DNA of 64,000 bases from DTU024 sp964518875. Lineage in GTDB: Bacteria > Bacillota > Clostridia > Christensenellales > Aristaeellaceae. The stretch spans positions 1 to 64,000 of the forward strand of contig CAZFHI010000003.1 in assembly GCA_964518875.1 (NCBI GenBank), written 5' to 3'. The position numbers and the translations under genes were made by a program. The notes beneath the pieces were generated by a model. The model was not told the origin of the DNA, did no database searches, and was given only the letters and a program-made list of their open reading frames with translations. This document shows positions 8,115 to 15,812 of the stretch, one piece after another. Positions within the stretch are counted from its first letter, which is position 1. Every line of letters begins with the position of its first letter.

Positions 8115-8624
8115 TTAAAACAGGCTTTTTACAAGCTTTGTTAAATTTGCAGCGCCCATTACAAAGCCGTAGGAGTTGTCAAGCGTGTAATCTGCGCACG
8201 CGCGGTAATAGCCTATGCGCTTGTTGTACAGTTCAACAACGTCTTCGGGGCTTGCGCCTTCCAAAACGGGACGTCTGTCAAGCTTTATATCTGAAAGAAT
8301 CTGATCTATAGGCCTGTCTATATGTATTATAACGCCTTGATTTTGCATCAAAATAACGTTTTCTTTTGCCGTGGGAAGACCTCCGCCTGTAGATACAATG
8401 GAAGGGGTTTCCCCTGCCAGGTTTATAAGAACGCCGGTTTCCGCATTACGAAAGAAAGCTTCTCCTAAATTAGAATAAATTTCTTTAACAGACATTCCCA
8501 TAAGTTCGCAAACCTTATAGTCTGTATCAATAAAAGGCAAAGCTAAATTTGAAGCAAGCTTTTTACCAAGGCTTGTTTTCCCGCCCCCAGCCATTCCTAC
8601 TAAAAAAACATGCATCGTAAGCAC
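8115..8624 (-). CDS. aroK: shikimate kinase
   Basis: Phosphorylates shikimate to shikimate 3-phosphate in the chorismate pathway. The P-loop GMAGGGKT, the shikimate-binding DTDYK (Asp pair), the GEAFFRNAE segment with the substrate Arg, STGGGLP, and the lid arginine in DRRPVL are all present. The 169-residue length is usual. The start is taken as GTG at 8624 because a GGAG Shine-Dalgarno lies 8 bases before it; the alternative ATG at 8615 would be 17 bases away. It is isolated from other aro genes, sitting between two tRNA genes. Confidence 0.9.
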   Translation of the reverse strand: MLTMHVFLVGMAGGGKTSLGKKLASNLALPFIDTDYKVCELMGMSVKEIYSNLGEAFFRNAETGVLINLAGETPSIVSTGGGLPTAKENVILMQNQGVIIHIDRPIDQILSDIKLDRRPVLEGASPEDVVELYNKRIGYYRACADYTLDNSYGFVMGAANLTKLVKSLF

Positions 8625-8680
8625 AGCACTCTCTCCTTTTATTGCACTTAAAATGTACCTATACTGCGGATTATGTTAGA

Positions 8681-8709
8681 AGTATATCACAAAGCTTCAA
8701 AGTACACAA
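8681..8709 (-). promoter_or_regulatory. aroK promoter
   Basis: Minus strand TTGTGT (8704-8709), 17-base spacer and TATACT (8681-8686) with an extended -10 TG (TGATATACT). Confidence 0.5.
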
Positions 8710-8744
8710 TCTATATATATTAAGATTTAATAAAATTTAGGGCA

Positions 8745-8784
8745 ACAAAAAAGCCTTTCGCTAAAATCTAAAGCGAACAAGGCT
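8745..8784 (-). terminator. terminator of tRNA-Ser
   Basis: Stem formed by 8752-8762 and 8772-8784, 11 bp with a two-base bulge, followed on the minus strand by a run of T. It begins right after the tRNA CCA end. Confidence 0.7.
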
Positions 8785-8785
8785 A

Positions 8786-8876
8786 TGGCGGAAAGTTAGG
8801 GATTTGAACCCTAGAAGCGCTATTAACGCTTACACGATTTCCAGTCGTGCGCCTTCGACCACTCGGCCAACTCTCC
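8786..8876 (-). tRNA. tRNA-Ser (anticodon GGA)
   Basis: A 91-base class II tRNA with acceptor GGAGAGT/ACTTTCC, anticodon stem CACGA/TCGTG enclosing CTGGAAA (anticodon GGA), a long variable arm (AAGCG...CGCTT) and T arm with TTCAAAT. CCA is encoded. It reads UCC and UCU. Confidence 0.95.
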
Positions 8877-8887
8877 AAACGAGTAAG

Positions 8888-8916
8888 AATATATCATCTT
8901 TTTCCTGATTCGTCAA
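8888..8916 (-). promoter_or_regulatory. tRNA-Ser promoter
   Basis: Minus strand TTGACG (8911-8916), 17-base spacer, TATATT (8888-8893) with extended -10 TG. It lies directly upstream of the tRNA. Confidence 0.75.
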
Positions 8917-8950
8917 CGCGAAAATTTAAATTAATATTTTAAACGGAAGC

Positions 8951-8979
8951 TTGACAAACACACATAAAGCCTTTAAACT
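8951..8979 (+). promoter_or_regulatory. promoter of the degV gene
   Basis: TTGACA (8951-8956) and TAAACT (8974-8979) with a 17-base spacer, 31 bases before the TTG start codon. It is divergent from the tRNA-Ser promoter. Confidence 0.65.
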
Positions 8980-9010
8980 TCTTTTGAAATGTTTTTAAGG
9001 GGGCAATGGT

Positions 9011-9871
9011 TTGAATAGAAACAGGTTTGCCATTTTGGTAGATTCTTGCTCTGATGTACCACAGAATATAATCGAAAAAGAAAACATTTATGTAGTACCT
9101 ATTCACCTTCACTACAAGAATGCCGATTATCTGGATAAAATAGATATTAGTCCTGAAGAAGTTTACGAAAGAATGCCGGAAGACGTACCTACAACGTCTC
9201 AGCCAGGCCTTGGCGAAATTATACATATTCTTCACAAGACTGCTGACGACGGATACGAAACAGTGTTTGCGATTACTATTTCAAGCGGGCTGTCCGGTAC
9301 TTTTAACGCCATTCACATTGCCGCCGAAGAAGAAAAAAGGCTTAAAGTAATAGTAATAGATACATTAAACATAGGCATAGGAGCAGGAGCCAGCGCCATA
9401 TACGCCGCCCAGCTTATCCATGAAAAATTAAGCGAGTCTGAAATTATAGAAAAACTTCGCCGCAGTATTAAAGAAGCCAAGGTTTTTTTCAGCGTGCCTA
9501 CGCTTGAATACTTAAAAAAAGGCGGCAGAATAAGGAAAATCGACGCTACTATAGGCTCTCTTTTAAGAATAAACCCCGTAATAACATGCGACGAAGAAGG
9601 CAGATATGTAATAGCCTCCAAGGTCCGGGGGCGCGCAAAGTCAATAAAAGAAGTTATTGACTTGGTATTTGAACAATCCAAAAAGCACGTTAAATTCTAC
9701 ATTATGGTTTCACACGGCAACGCTAAAGAAGAAGCCCAAAAAGTTTTAGACGATCTTAAGCGGCGCATTCCTGGCGCGGTAAATTTCTTTATTACAGACT
9801 TAAGCCCAGCCCTTGGCGTCCACACAGGTCCCGGAATGATAGGCACGGGCATATACCCTATATGTTTATAG
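9011..9871 (+). CDS. DegV family fatty-acid-binding protein
   Basis: DegV/FakB proteins bind a fatty acid and present it to the FakA kinase for phosphorylation. The 286-residue protein shows the family landmarks: DSCSDVP near the N-terminus (residues 11-17), the TSQPGLGE motif (about 62), ISSGLSGTFNA (about 92), the glycine-rich DTLNIGIGAG (about 117) and the C-terminal GVHTGPGMIGTG. The start is TTG at 9011, supported by AAGGGGG seven bases upstream; no ATG or GTG in frame fits. No fakA is in the window. The gene is monocistronic and followed by a long non-coding stretch. Confidence 0.9.
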   Translation: MNRNRFAILVDSCSDVPQNIIEKENIYVVPIHLHYKNADYLDKIDISPEEVYERMPEDVPTTSQPGLGEIIHILHKTADDGYETVFAITISSGLSGTFNAIHIAAEEEKRLKVIVIDTLNIGIGAGASAIYAAQLIHEKLSESEIIEKLRRSIKEAKVFFSVPTLEYLKKGGRIRKIDATIGSLLRINPVITCDEEGRYVIASKVRGRAKSIKEVIDLVFEQSKKHVKFYIMVSHGNAKEEAQKVLDDLKRRIPGAVNFFITDLSPALGVHTGPGMIGTGIYPICL

Positions 9872-10331
9872 TCTGTTTATAAAAAACAGAAACAATGTTA
9901 TCAAACTGTTGTTCACAAGAATTAAAATATTAAATACTCCGCGGATTACAGGCTTTTGATTTACGCAAAACTTACGCCATGTAAATAATTCATTTAACGG
10001 CGTAAATCGGCATTGAGCTCCGCGTGAAAAAATATAAATCATTTCAAAAAAGGCAGATTAAAAGTGAAAATTAAGCATTATTGCGCCAAAAAGACATTCA
10101 AAAATAAAATTCATACCTGCACAAAGCATTCGCATTGTTTTTTGCGATGTAGATTTTCTTCTTACAATAAAACGCGAAACTTTAAAAGGCGGTACAGATC
10201 GCCAGATTTAATTGTAAGCGTATGATTCAAACTTTGTATGCGAATATAAAGCTTTCAGAGCTTTTCAGAACGCGCTGTATGCAGGCTGATAATTTTAAAC
10301 GGAATAATGTTAAATTTATAGGAGGATTTAT
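9872..10331 (+). other. 460-bp non-coding leader region before the Rho-like gene
   Basis: No open frame of note on either strand. It contains a weak hairpin just after degV (6-bp stem around 9880), a 7-bp perfect inverted repeat with a 20-base loop (9972-9978 with 9999-10005), and an imperfect hairpin with CGCA/TGCG arms near 10128-10149. I could not identify a strong promoter or a known riboswitch class. The end carries a perfect AGGAGG ribosome binding site for the next gene. Such length suggests a regulated leader, but this is inference. Confidence 0.5.
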
Positions 10332-12149
10332 ATGCATAGCCGAGAGGAACTGCAAAAGATGACTGTTGCGCAGCTGCGCAAATATTCCAAAGAGCAGGGT
10401 ATAACGCTGCAGACTAATATGCCTAAGGCAACTATAATAGAAACAATAATTAAGAACCAGCCGGAAAGGGAAGAAGCTGCAAACGTAGTTTCCCAGGCCT
10501 CGCGCCCTGTAAGGCAGGCGTTGATAATATATGATGATTCGGACGATGTTCCTGTTATGACAGTAAAAGACAGAAAGCCAAGCGCTTCAAGGCTTTCCTC
10601 TGTTACTCACACTGAAGAAAAACCATCATCCGGTTCTAACGCGGCTAAAACAAACAAGCCGGCTTTTTCGCTTAAAGGAGCGAGGGCTTGGCATAATCCT
10701 CGCCCATTCGTGCCGCAGCAGCCTCAAGCGAACAAGTTTGTCGCCCCCGGCGCGCAAAACATTAAAACAGCTTACGGCACAGAAGAAGGCGTTGCACGCC
10801 ACGTGCCTACTTTTTCACGCTTTGGTCCCAATGCGCAGGAAAGCAATTCAAGCCAGCATGTGTACAGGCCTACGCCTATATCCATTCCAACAAACTCGAA
10901 TTTTTCCGCCAGCCATGATACGCAGCCCGCTTCTTTGCATAAAAGCGCTCCAACAGGTTTCGAAGGAAGCTCTCAGGCTTATTCAAGAAAGCCTGAAGGA
11001 AATTTAAGCATACCGGAGATGCTCGCGTCAGGCGACGTTGAAGACGGCGCCGGCGTGCTTGATATAACGCCTGAAGGCCATGGATTCCTGCACGTAAGCA
11101 ACTGTCTTCCTGGCAGCGACGATATTTACATGTCAAACGCGCAAATACGCCGCTTTTTCCTGCAAAACGGGGATTATGTAGAAGGCAAAGTGCGCCCTCA
11201 GCAGAACATGGACCGCTTTAGAGCTATGCTGTACATCACTTCAATAAACGGCGTTTTAGTAGACGAACGCAAAATACCCGTTGACTTTCACAAGCTTACA
11301 GCCCAGTATCCATCAAAAAAAATACGCCTTTCAAGCAGAGAAAACCCCGGCTATTTTCTACGATTCGCCGATCTCTTCTCCCCCGTCGGCTTTGGGCAGC
11401 GCGCTCTTATAGAGTTCCCCGCGCAGTTTAATATAGACGAACTTATACAGCAGATTGATAAATCTCTTTCAGATAAAGGGGATGAGCTTACAAGCATAGT
11501 TATACTTGCAGGTGAAAAGCCGGAAGAAGTTTCTGAAATTAAAGAAGAAATAAAAAGCAATATTTACTACACCACTTTCGACACTCCGTTTGAGCAAACA
11601 GTACACGTTGGCGAAATGGCGGCTGAAAGAGCAAAAAGGCTTGCTGAAAACGGCCAGAACGTAGTGCTTGTTCTTAAGGATATATGCGCTCTTAGCCGCG
11701 CATATCTTGCCAACGCGCACCATGACGAAACGAGCTACGGGGCTCTTCAGCCTCTCAAGCAGCTTTTAGGCGTTGCAAGGAATATCAAAGAAGGCGGCAG
11801 CGTTACTATTATAAGCTGCATACGCGCAGACGACAGCAAGACTACAAAAAAGATACTCGAAGAAATTAAGCCTCTTGTAAACTGCAGCATAGTTTTAGAC
11901 GAGGATTTGTACAATAAAGGCTTTGAGCTTCCATTCAGCCTATCAAAAAGCTTTACAAGCCGCAGCGATACTTTGTTAACCAGCGGCGAGCAGAATTTGC
12001 TGAGTAAATTAAACGCTTTATTTAAAGATAAATCAGAAGAACAGGCGCTTACCTTATTAAACTCAATGTTTGAAAAAACAGATACAAACCGCGAGCTGAC
12101 TTCAAGGTTTGATACCTGGCTTGAGCTTATGGGAGGAGAAAATCTATGA
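10332..12149 (+). CDS. Rho-like protein with degenerate ATPase motifs
   Basis: By overall alignment this 605-residue protein is a homologue of transcription termination factor Rho. Domains in order: Rho_N/SAP-like helices (1-42); a low-complexity Ser/Pro/Gln linker (about 43-225); the OB-fold primary RNA-binding domain (about 238-310) with GHGFL, DDIYMS and QIRRF well conserved; and a RecA-like domain from about 345. The motor motifs are lost. Where Rho has APPKAGKT this protein reads FPAQFNID (362-369) in gapless alignment, and the Walker B aspartate of LLDSITRLARAY is Lys (LKDICALSRAY). Q- and R-loops are also divergent. The frame is intact, it has a good AGGAGG site, and its last codon overlaps galM (ATGA), so it is not a decayed pseudogene. 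A motor-dead RNA-binding or regulatory paralogue is the likely state; automatic annotation would call it rho. Confidence 0.85.
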   Translation: MHSREELQKMTVAQLRKYSKEQGITLQTNMPKATIIETIIKNQPEREEAANVVSQASRPVRQALIIYDDSDDVPVMTVKDRKPSASRLSSVTHTEEKPSSGSNAAKTNKPAFSLKGARAWHNPRPFVPQQPQANKFVAPGAQNIKTAYGTEEGVARHVPTFSRFGPNAQESNSSQHVYRPTPISIPTNSNFSASHDTQPASLHKSAPTGFEGSSQAYSRKPEGNLSIPEMLASGDVEDGAGVLDITPEGHGFLHVSNCLPGSDDIYMSNAQIRRFFLQNGDYVEGKVRPQQNMDRFRAMLYITSINGVLVDERKIPVDFHKLTAQYPSKKIRLSSRENPGYFLRFADLFSPVGFGQRALIEFPAQFNIDELIQQIDKSLSDKGDELTSIVILAGEKPEEVSEIKEEIKSNIYYTTFDTPFEQTVHVGEMAAERAKRLAENGQNVVLVLKDICALSRAYLANAHHDETSYGALQPLKQLLGVARNIKEGGSVTIISCIRADDSKTTKKILEEIKPLVNCSIVLDEDLYNKGFELPFSLSKSFTSRSDTLLTSGEQNLLSKLNALFKDKSEEQALTLLNSMFEKTDTNRELTSRFDTWLELMGGENL

Positions 12150-13201
12150 GCATACAGATAAAAAAAATAGGCGAAGACTCTTTCGGACGTTCTATTGATG
12201 AAATACGTCTTATAAATTCAAGCGGCTCTTACGCTGCCGTAATGAATTTCGGCGCGACGCTTTTAGGCGTATATTTACCTGATAATTCAGGCCACCTGCA
12301 AAACATGTGCCTTAGGTATGACAATGTAAAAAAATATGACGAACCAAAAAACGGATATCTTGGAGCCACCGTCGGCAGGTTCGGCAACAGGCTGAAAAAC
12401 GGGCGTTTTTCACTTAACGGCAAAGAATATCAAATAAGTCAAAACGAAGGCTTAAATACGCTGCATGGAGGAAATCTCGGCTTTAACCGCCGCTGGTGGT
12501 CCTACGAATGCGACGAAGGAAGCACTGCAAACGCTGTAAACCTGCACTATGTTTCTCACGATGGAGAAGAAGGCTTTCCCGGCAATTTAGACGTGCAGGT
12601 GGTGTTTCTATTTACAGATGAAAACGAGCTGCAAATAAATTACACCGCCGTATGTGATAAGGATACCGTTATAAACCTTACAAACCACAGCTATTTTAAC
12701 CTTGCAGGAAACGGCGACGCTTTAAGCCACGAAATAAAAATACTCGCAGATTCTTATGTTGAAACCATGAAGGACCTTATTCCAACGGGCAGGCTGCTTG
12801 ACGTATCCGATACTCCTTATGATTTGCGCAATTTTACCCTGCTTAAAGACGCTCTTTCCAATCCAAAAGGCAACGAGGGCTTTAAAAGCGCTAACGGCTT
12901 TGATATAAGCTATAACCTTAACGGAAGCGGCTACAGGCTTGCAGCAGAAATTAAATGCCCTGCTGCAGGAAGGCTTATGCAGGTCTACACTGATCAGCCT
13001 GCTTTGCAGTTTTATTCTGGACAGGGCTTAAACAACGTTGGCGAAGGCGAAAACGGCAAGAATCTGCTGCCATATTATGGGCTTGCTTTTGAAACACAGC
13101 ACCATCCCGACAGCCCGAACCATGAAAACTTTCCTTCTACTGTGCTAAAAAAAGGAGAAACGTTTTCGTCAACCACGAGCTATAAATTTTTAAATTATTA
13201 A
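12146..13201 (+). CDS. galM: aldose 1-epimerase (mutarotase)
   Basis: Interconverts alpha and beta anomers of galactose and related sugars in the cytoplasm. The 351-residue protein has the substrate-binding GRFGNRL segment (about 72-78), the NHSYFNLAG signature with the catalytic His (about 178-186), and the C-terminal FETQHHPDSPNH with the catalytic Glu (about 311). The ATG overlaps the stop of the Rho-like gene by four bases (ATGA), so translation is probably coupled, an unexpected partnership. A galactoside phosphorylase is also present in the window (55824-57992) but far away. Confidence 0.92.
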   Translation: MSIQIKKIGEDSFGRSIDEIRLINSSGSYAAVMNFGATLLGVYLPDNSGHLQNMCLRYDNVKKYDEPKNGYLGATVGRFGNRLKNGRFSLNGKEYQISQNEGLNTLHGGNLGFNRRWWSYECDEGSTANAVNLHYVSHDGEEGFPGNLDVQVVFLFTDENELQINYTAVCDKDTVINLTNHSYFNLAGNGDALSHEIKILADSYVETMKDLIPTGRLLDVSDTPYDLRNFTLLKDALSNPKGNEGFKSANGFDISYNLNGSGYRLAAEIKCPAAGRLMQVYTDQPALQFYSGQGLNNVGEGENGKNLLPYYGLAFETQHHPDSPNHENFPSTVLKKGETFSSTTSYKFLNY

Positions 13202-13320
13202 AGCATGCCATCTCTTTAATACTTGTCTTAGCTTTTAAGTTTAAATTATTATATTCTGATATGTTGTTTTCGTAAAAAACTGTAAAAAAACAACAACTTA
13301 TAATAGTTTTTCTAAAATTT

Positions 13321-13332
13321 GAAGAATTCTTC
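13321..13332. promoter_or_regulatory. 12-bp perfect palindrome upstream of regulator gene
   Basis: GAAGAATTCTTC is a perfect 12-bp palindrome, 11 bases before the -35 element of the following small regulator gene. Position and symmetry suggest a protein-binding site, possibly for the regulator itself. Confidence 0.35.
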
Positions 13333-13342
13333 TAAAAAATGA

Positions 13343-13371
13343 TATACAAGTCCACACACTTGTGATAAAAT
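13343..13371 (+). promoter_or_regulatory. promoter and candidate operator of the ArsR-type regulator
   Basis: TATACA (13343-13348), 17-base spacer, TAAAAT (13366-13371) with an extended -10 TG. A dyad CAAGT-6-ACTTG (13347-13362) fills the spacer, where a bound repressor would block RNA polymerase. Confidence 0.5.
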
Positions 13372-13418
13372 AATTCTGTTGTGTTAAAGAAAAGTCTTAT
13401 GAGAGGAGGAAGTTTTTC

Positions 13419-13706
13419 TTGGTACACATTCAAAATTTACGCGATGGTTATCCTATATTCAAGGCACTGAGTTCTGAAACTCGCATCGCAATTGTAGAGT
13501 TGCTTGCAAAAAAAGGCCCCATGCGCATGACAGCTATTGCTGACGAGCTTGGTATTACCGGCGGTGCAATCACCACTCATGTAAAACTACTGCAAGACGC
13601 AGGCATAGTTCAGATTGAAGCCAAAAAAGGCAAACACGGGATTCAAAAAATATGTTCTGCTTCTGACGAAGAAATCAGAATAGATTCTCCTGTTCCAAGC
13701 AAGTAG
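13419..13706 (+). CDS. ArsR-type winged-helix transcriptional regulator
   Basis: A 95-residue protein that is almost entirely one winged helix-turn-helix domain: FKALSSETRIAIVELL (residues 14-29) is the typical ArsR opening helix, MTAIADELGITGGAITTHVKLLQDAGIV is the HTH and recognition helix, and the wing follows. The metal-binding Cys motif of classic ArsR (ELCVCDL) is absent, so the signal is not obviously a metal. The start is TTG at 13419, supported by GAGGAGG about 9 bases upstream. It stands alone with its own promoter, operator-like dyads and a strong terminator, so its target may be itself or a distant gene. Confidence 0.8.
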   Translation: MVHIQNLRDGYPIFKALSSETRIAIVELLAKKGPMRMTAIADELGITGGAITTHVKLLQDAGIVQIEAKKGKHGIQKICSASDEEIRIDSPVPSK

Positions 13707-13748
13707 TTCCGATTATCGGAAGCCTTAAAACCTCAGCGATTCTAAAGT

Positions 13749-13784
13749 ACAGGCCATGTTCATATCAACATGGCCTGTTTTTTG
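13749..13784 (+). terminator. strong intrinsic terminator
   Basis: Perfect 12-bp stem (13749-13760 with 13767-13778), 6-base loop, followed by TTTTTTG. A second short hairpin (13707-13721, 6-bp stem, TTA loop) sits right after the regulator stop codon. Confidence 0.9.
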
Positions 13785-13982
13785 TTTAACCTATTTTATA
13801 TATCGCTTAAATATATTTTTTCAGCTAAGTATGTATGTTTATATTTTTGATTTAAAATAGCATAAAGAGAAATATGGTTTCATTTTGGAAAAGTCTTGAT
13901 AAATAGCATAGCCGCGCCACGCTGACTAAGCAATATACATTTAATACAGAATATATCCGTTAAGATTAATATGTTTTATTTA

Positions 13983-15023
13983 TTATTTAGCGTTTTTAAC
14001 CTGAGCCCACAGCGTATTGTATATGGATAAGAAATCGCCCAGATCGTGAAAGTACTCGCAGTTGTCTATGACCTCCTTTGGGGGGTTAAGATTGGGGTTA
14101 TTTATATAATCGTCACCCATGAGCTCAATAGCTCCATCGTTAGGGGATGAATATTCTATATACTCGCAGTTCATCCTCGCCACATCCGGACGGCACAGGA
14201 AGTCTATAAATTTATATGCGTTTTCCTTGTTCTCTGACGATTTAGGTATAACAAGGCTGTCTACCCAGACGTTGCTGCCCTCCTTTGGAATAGCGTATGC
14301 AAGGTTATCGTTAAGGTTTATAGCGTACTGCGCGTCTCCTGAAAAGACAACGGCAAGTATAGCCTCCCCCGTTACCATCTTGTCTTTGGTTTCGTCCACT
14401 TGATAAGCCTTTACTATTCCACGTTTTTTCTGGTCTATAAGAAGCTGCTTAGCCTCGGTAAGTTCTTTAGGGTTCTTTGAATTAAGGGAATATCCCAGAT
14501 ATTTAAGCGCAACCGCAAAAGCATCGCGAATAGTATCCAGCATAAATATTTCGCCCTTGTATTCGTCAGAAAAAATTGTTTCCCATGAGTCTATCGGGCC
14601 GTTCACCCTTGTCTTATCATATAATATGCCTATGGTACCCCACATATAAGCTAAGGAATGCCTGCTGTTTGGATCAAAGTCCGGGTTCATAACCCAGTCG
14701 GATATATATTTTGCGTTCGGTATCTTGCTGTAATCAAGCTCCGCAAGCAGATCTTCGTTAATAAGCTTTTCAACGCAATAATCCGAAGGAAACACAACGT
14801 CAAATGCGCCTGGTGAAGTTCTCACCTGCACCATCATGTCCTCGTTAGTCGTAAAGCGCATATAGTTAACCGTAATGCCTGTTTCCTCTTCAAACAGCTT
14901 CAACGCGTCTTCTGAAATATAGTCTTCCCAGTTATATACATTTACTACGCCGTTAGCTGATGAAGAAGGCAAAAGCGTCAATGCCATAAGGAAAGATAGT
15001 GCAGCAGTTAAAATTTTTTTCAT
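13983..15023 (-). CDS. potD: spermidine/putrescine ABC transporter substrate-binding protein
   Basis: Extracytoplasmic receptor of the polyamine importer. The 346-residue protein has a Sec signal peptide (Lys-Lys then a hydrophobic core, residues 4-22) and the mature protein begins with VNVYNWEDYIS, the typical PotD start, followed by the FEEETGI and FPSDYCVEKL segments. No Cys follows the hydrophobic core, so there is no lipobox and no obvious lipid anchor, which is unusual for a Gram-positive receptor. It is the last gene of the pot operon, 15 bases after potC. The family is clear; polyamine rather than another cationic ligand is by family assignment. Confidence 0.9.
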   Translation of the reverse strand: MKKILTAALSFLMALTLLPSSSANGVVNVYNWEDYISEDALKLFEEETGITVNYMRFTTNEDMMVQVRTSPGAFDVVFPSDYCVEKLINEDLLAELDYSKIPNAKYISDWVMNPDFDPNSRHSLAYMWGTIGILYDKTRVNGPIDSWETIFSDEYKGEIFMLDTIRDAFAVALKYLGYSLNSKNPKELTEAKQLLIDQKKRGIVKAYQVDETKDKMVTGEAILAVVFSGDAQYAINLNDNLAYAIPKEGSNVWVDSLVIPKSSENKENAYKFIDFLCRPDVARMNCEYIEYSSPNDGAIELMGDDYINNPNLNPPKEVIDNCEYFHDLGDFLSIYNTLWAQVKNAK

Positions 15024-15038
15024 TATTATTAACCTCCG

Positions 15039-15812
15039 TTATCTGTTTTCCGCATTATTAGAGCGGCGATTTATAGCGAGCAGCAATACAAGCAGCGTTA
15101 TAAACATAAGCGCTGAAAGAGCGTTCATGGTAGGCTTTACTCCTTTTCTTGTTTCTGAATATATAAGCGTAGAAAGATTCTGCACAAGCGGGCTCGTTGT
15201 AAAATAGCTTACAGTAAAGTCGTCCAAAGACAGAGTAAAAGACATAAGCGCTCCCGTTATTATTCCCGGCCTTAATGCCGGCAGCAAAACGTGCATTAAG
15301 GCGTATCCTGGCGTTGCGCCAAGATCCAGAGCGGCCTCGTATGTAAACCTGCTCATCTCTCTTAGTTTAGGAAGAACTGATAAAAGCACATACGGTATGT
15401 CGAACGTTATATGCGCGAGCAGCATAGTAAAGTAGCCGCGGTCCACTTGCGTAAATATAAACAGAAGCATAAGGGATATGCCGGTTACTATATCAGGCAT
15501 GGTCATCGGTATGCTCGTAACAGTCATCATTCCTGCCTGCGGGCCTTTTTTCATTGCGTTAATACCTATCGCGGCAAGCGTACCAAGAATAGTCGCAAAA
15601 AACGCTGCAAGAGCCGCTATGCTTACAGTAATCCACAAAGCTTTCATAATGGTAGGGTCATTAAACAGCTCATAATACCAGCGCAGAGAAAAGCCTTCCC
15701 ATTTTGAGCGGCTTATGCCTCCGTTAAAGGACTGAACAATAAGCACTATTATTGGCAGGTACAGAAAAAGCAGTATTATAGCTAAATAAGTTCTTTTTAA
15801 AAATTTCGTCAA
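15039..15812 (-). CDS. potC: spermidine/putrescine ABC transporter permease PotC
   Basis: One of two membrane subunits of the polyamine importer. The 257-residue protein has about six hydrophobic helices and the cytoplasmic EAA loop EAALDLGATPGYALMHVLLP (about residues 159-178), which docks on the ATPase. The start overlaps the potB end by four bases. The FNGG segment after the first helix and the SLDDFTVSYF stretch are typical of PotC. Confidence 0.93.
   Translation of the reverse strand: MTKFLKRTYLAIILLFLYLPIIVLIVQSFNGGISRSKWEGFSLRWYYELFNDPTIMKALWITVSIAALAAFFATILGTLAAIGINAMKKGPQAGMMTVTSIPMTMPDIVTGISLMLLFIFTQVDRGYFTMLLAHITFDIPYVLLSVLPKLREMSRFTYEAALDLGATPGYALMHVLLPALRPGIITGALMSFTLSLDDFTVSYFTTSPLVQNLSTLIYSETRKGVKPTMNALSALMFITLLVLLLAINRRSNNAENR

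Noticed and set aside
10332..12149. The Rho-like gene as a pseudogene or frameshifted rho
   Set aside because: The frame runs through the changed motifs without gaps relative to Rho, the ribosome binding site and galM overlap are intact, and the RNA-binding residues are conserved, so a simple frameshift cannot explain it.
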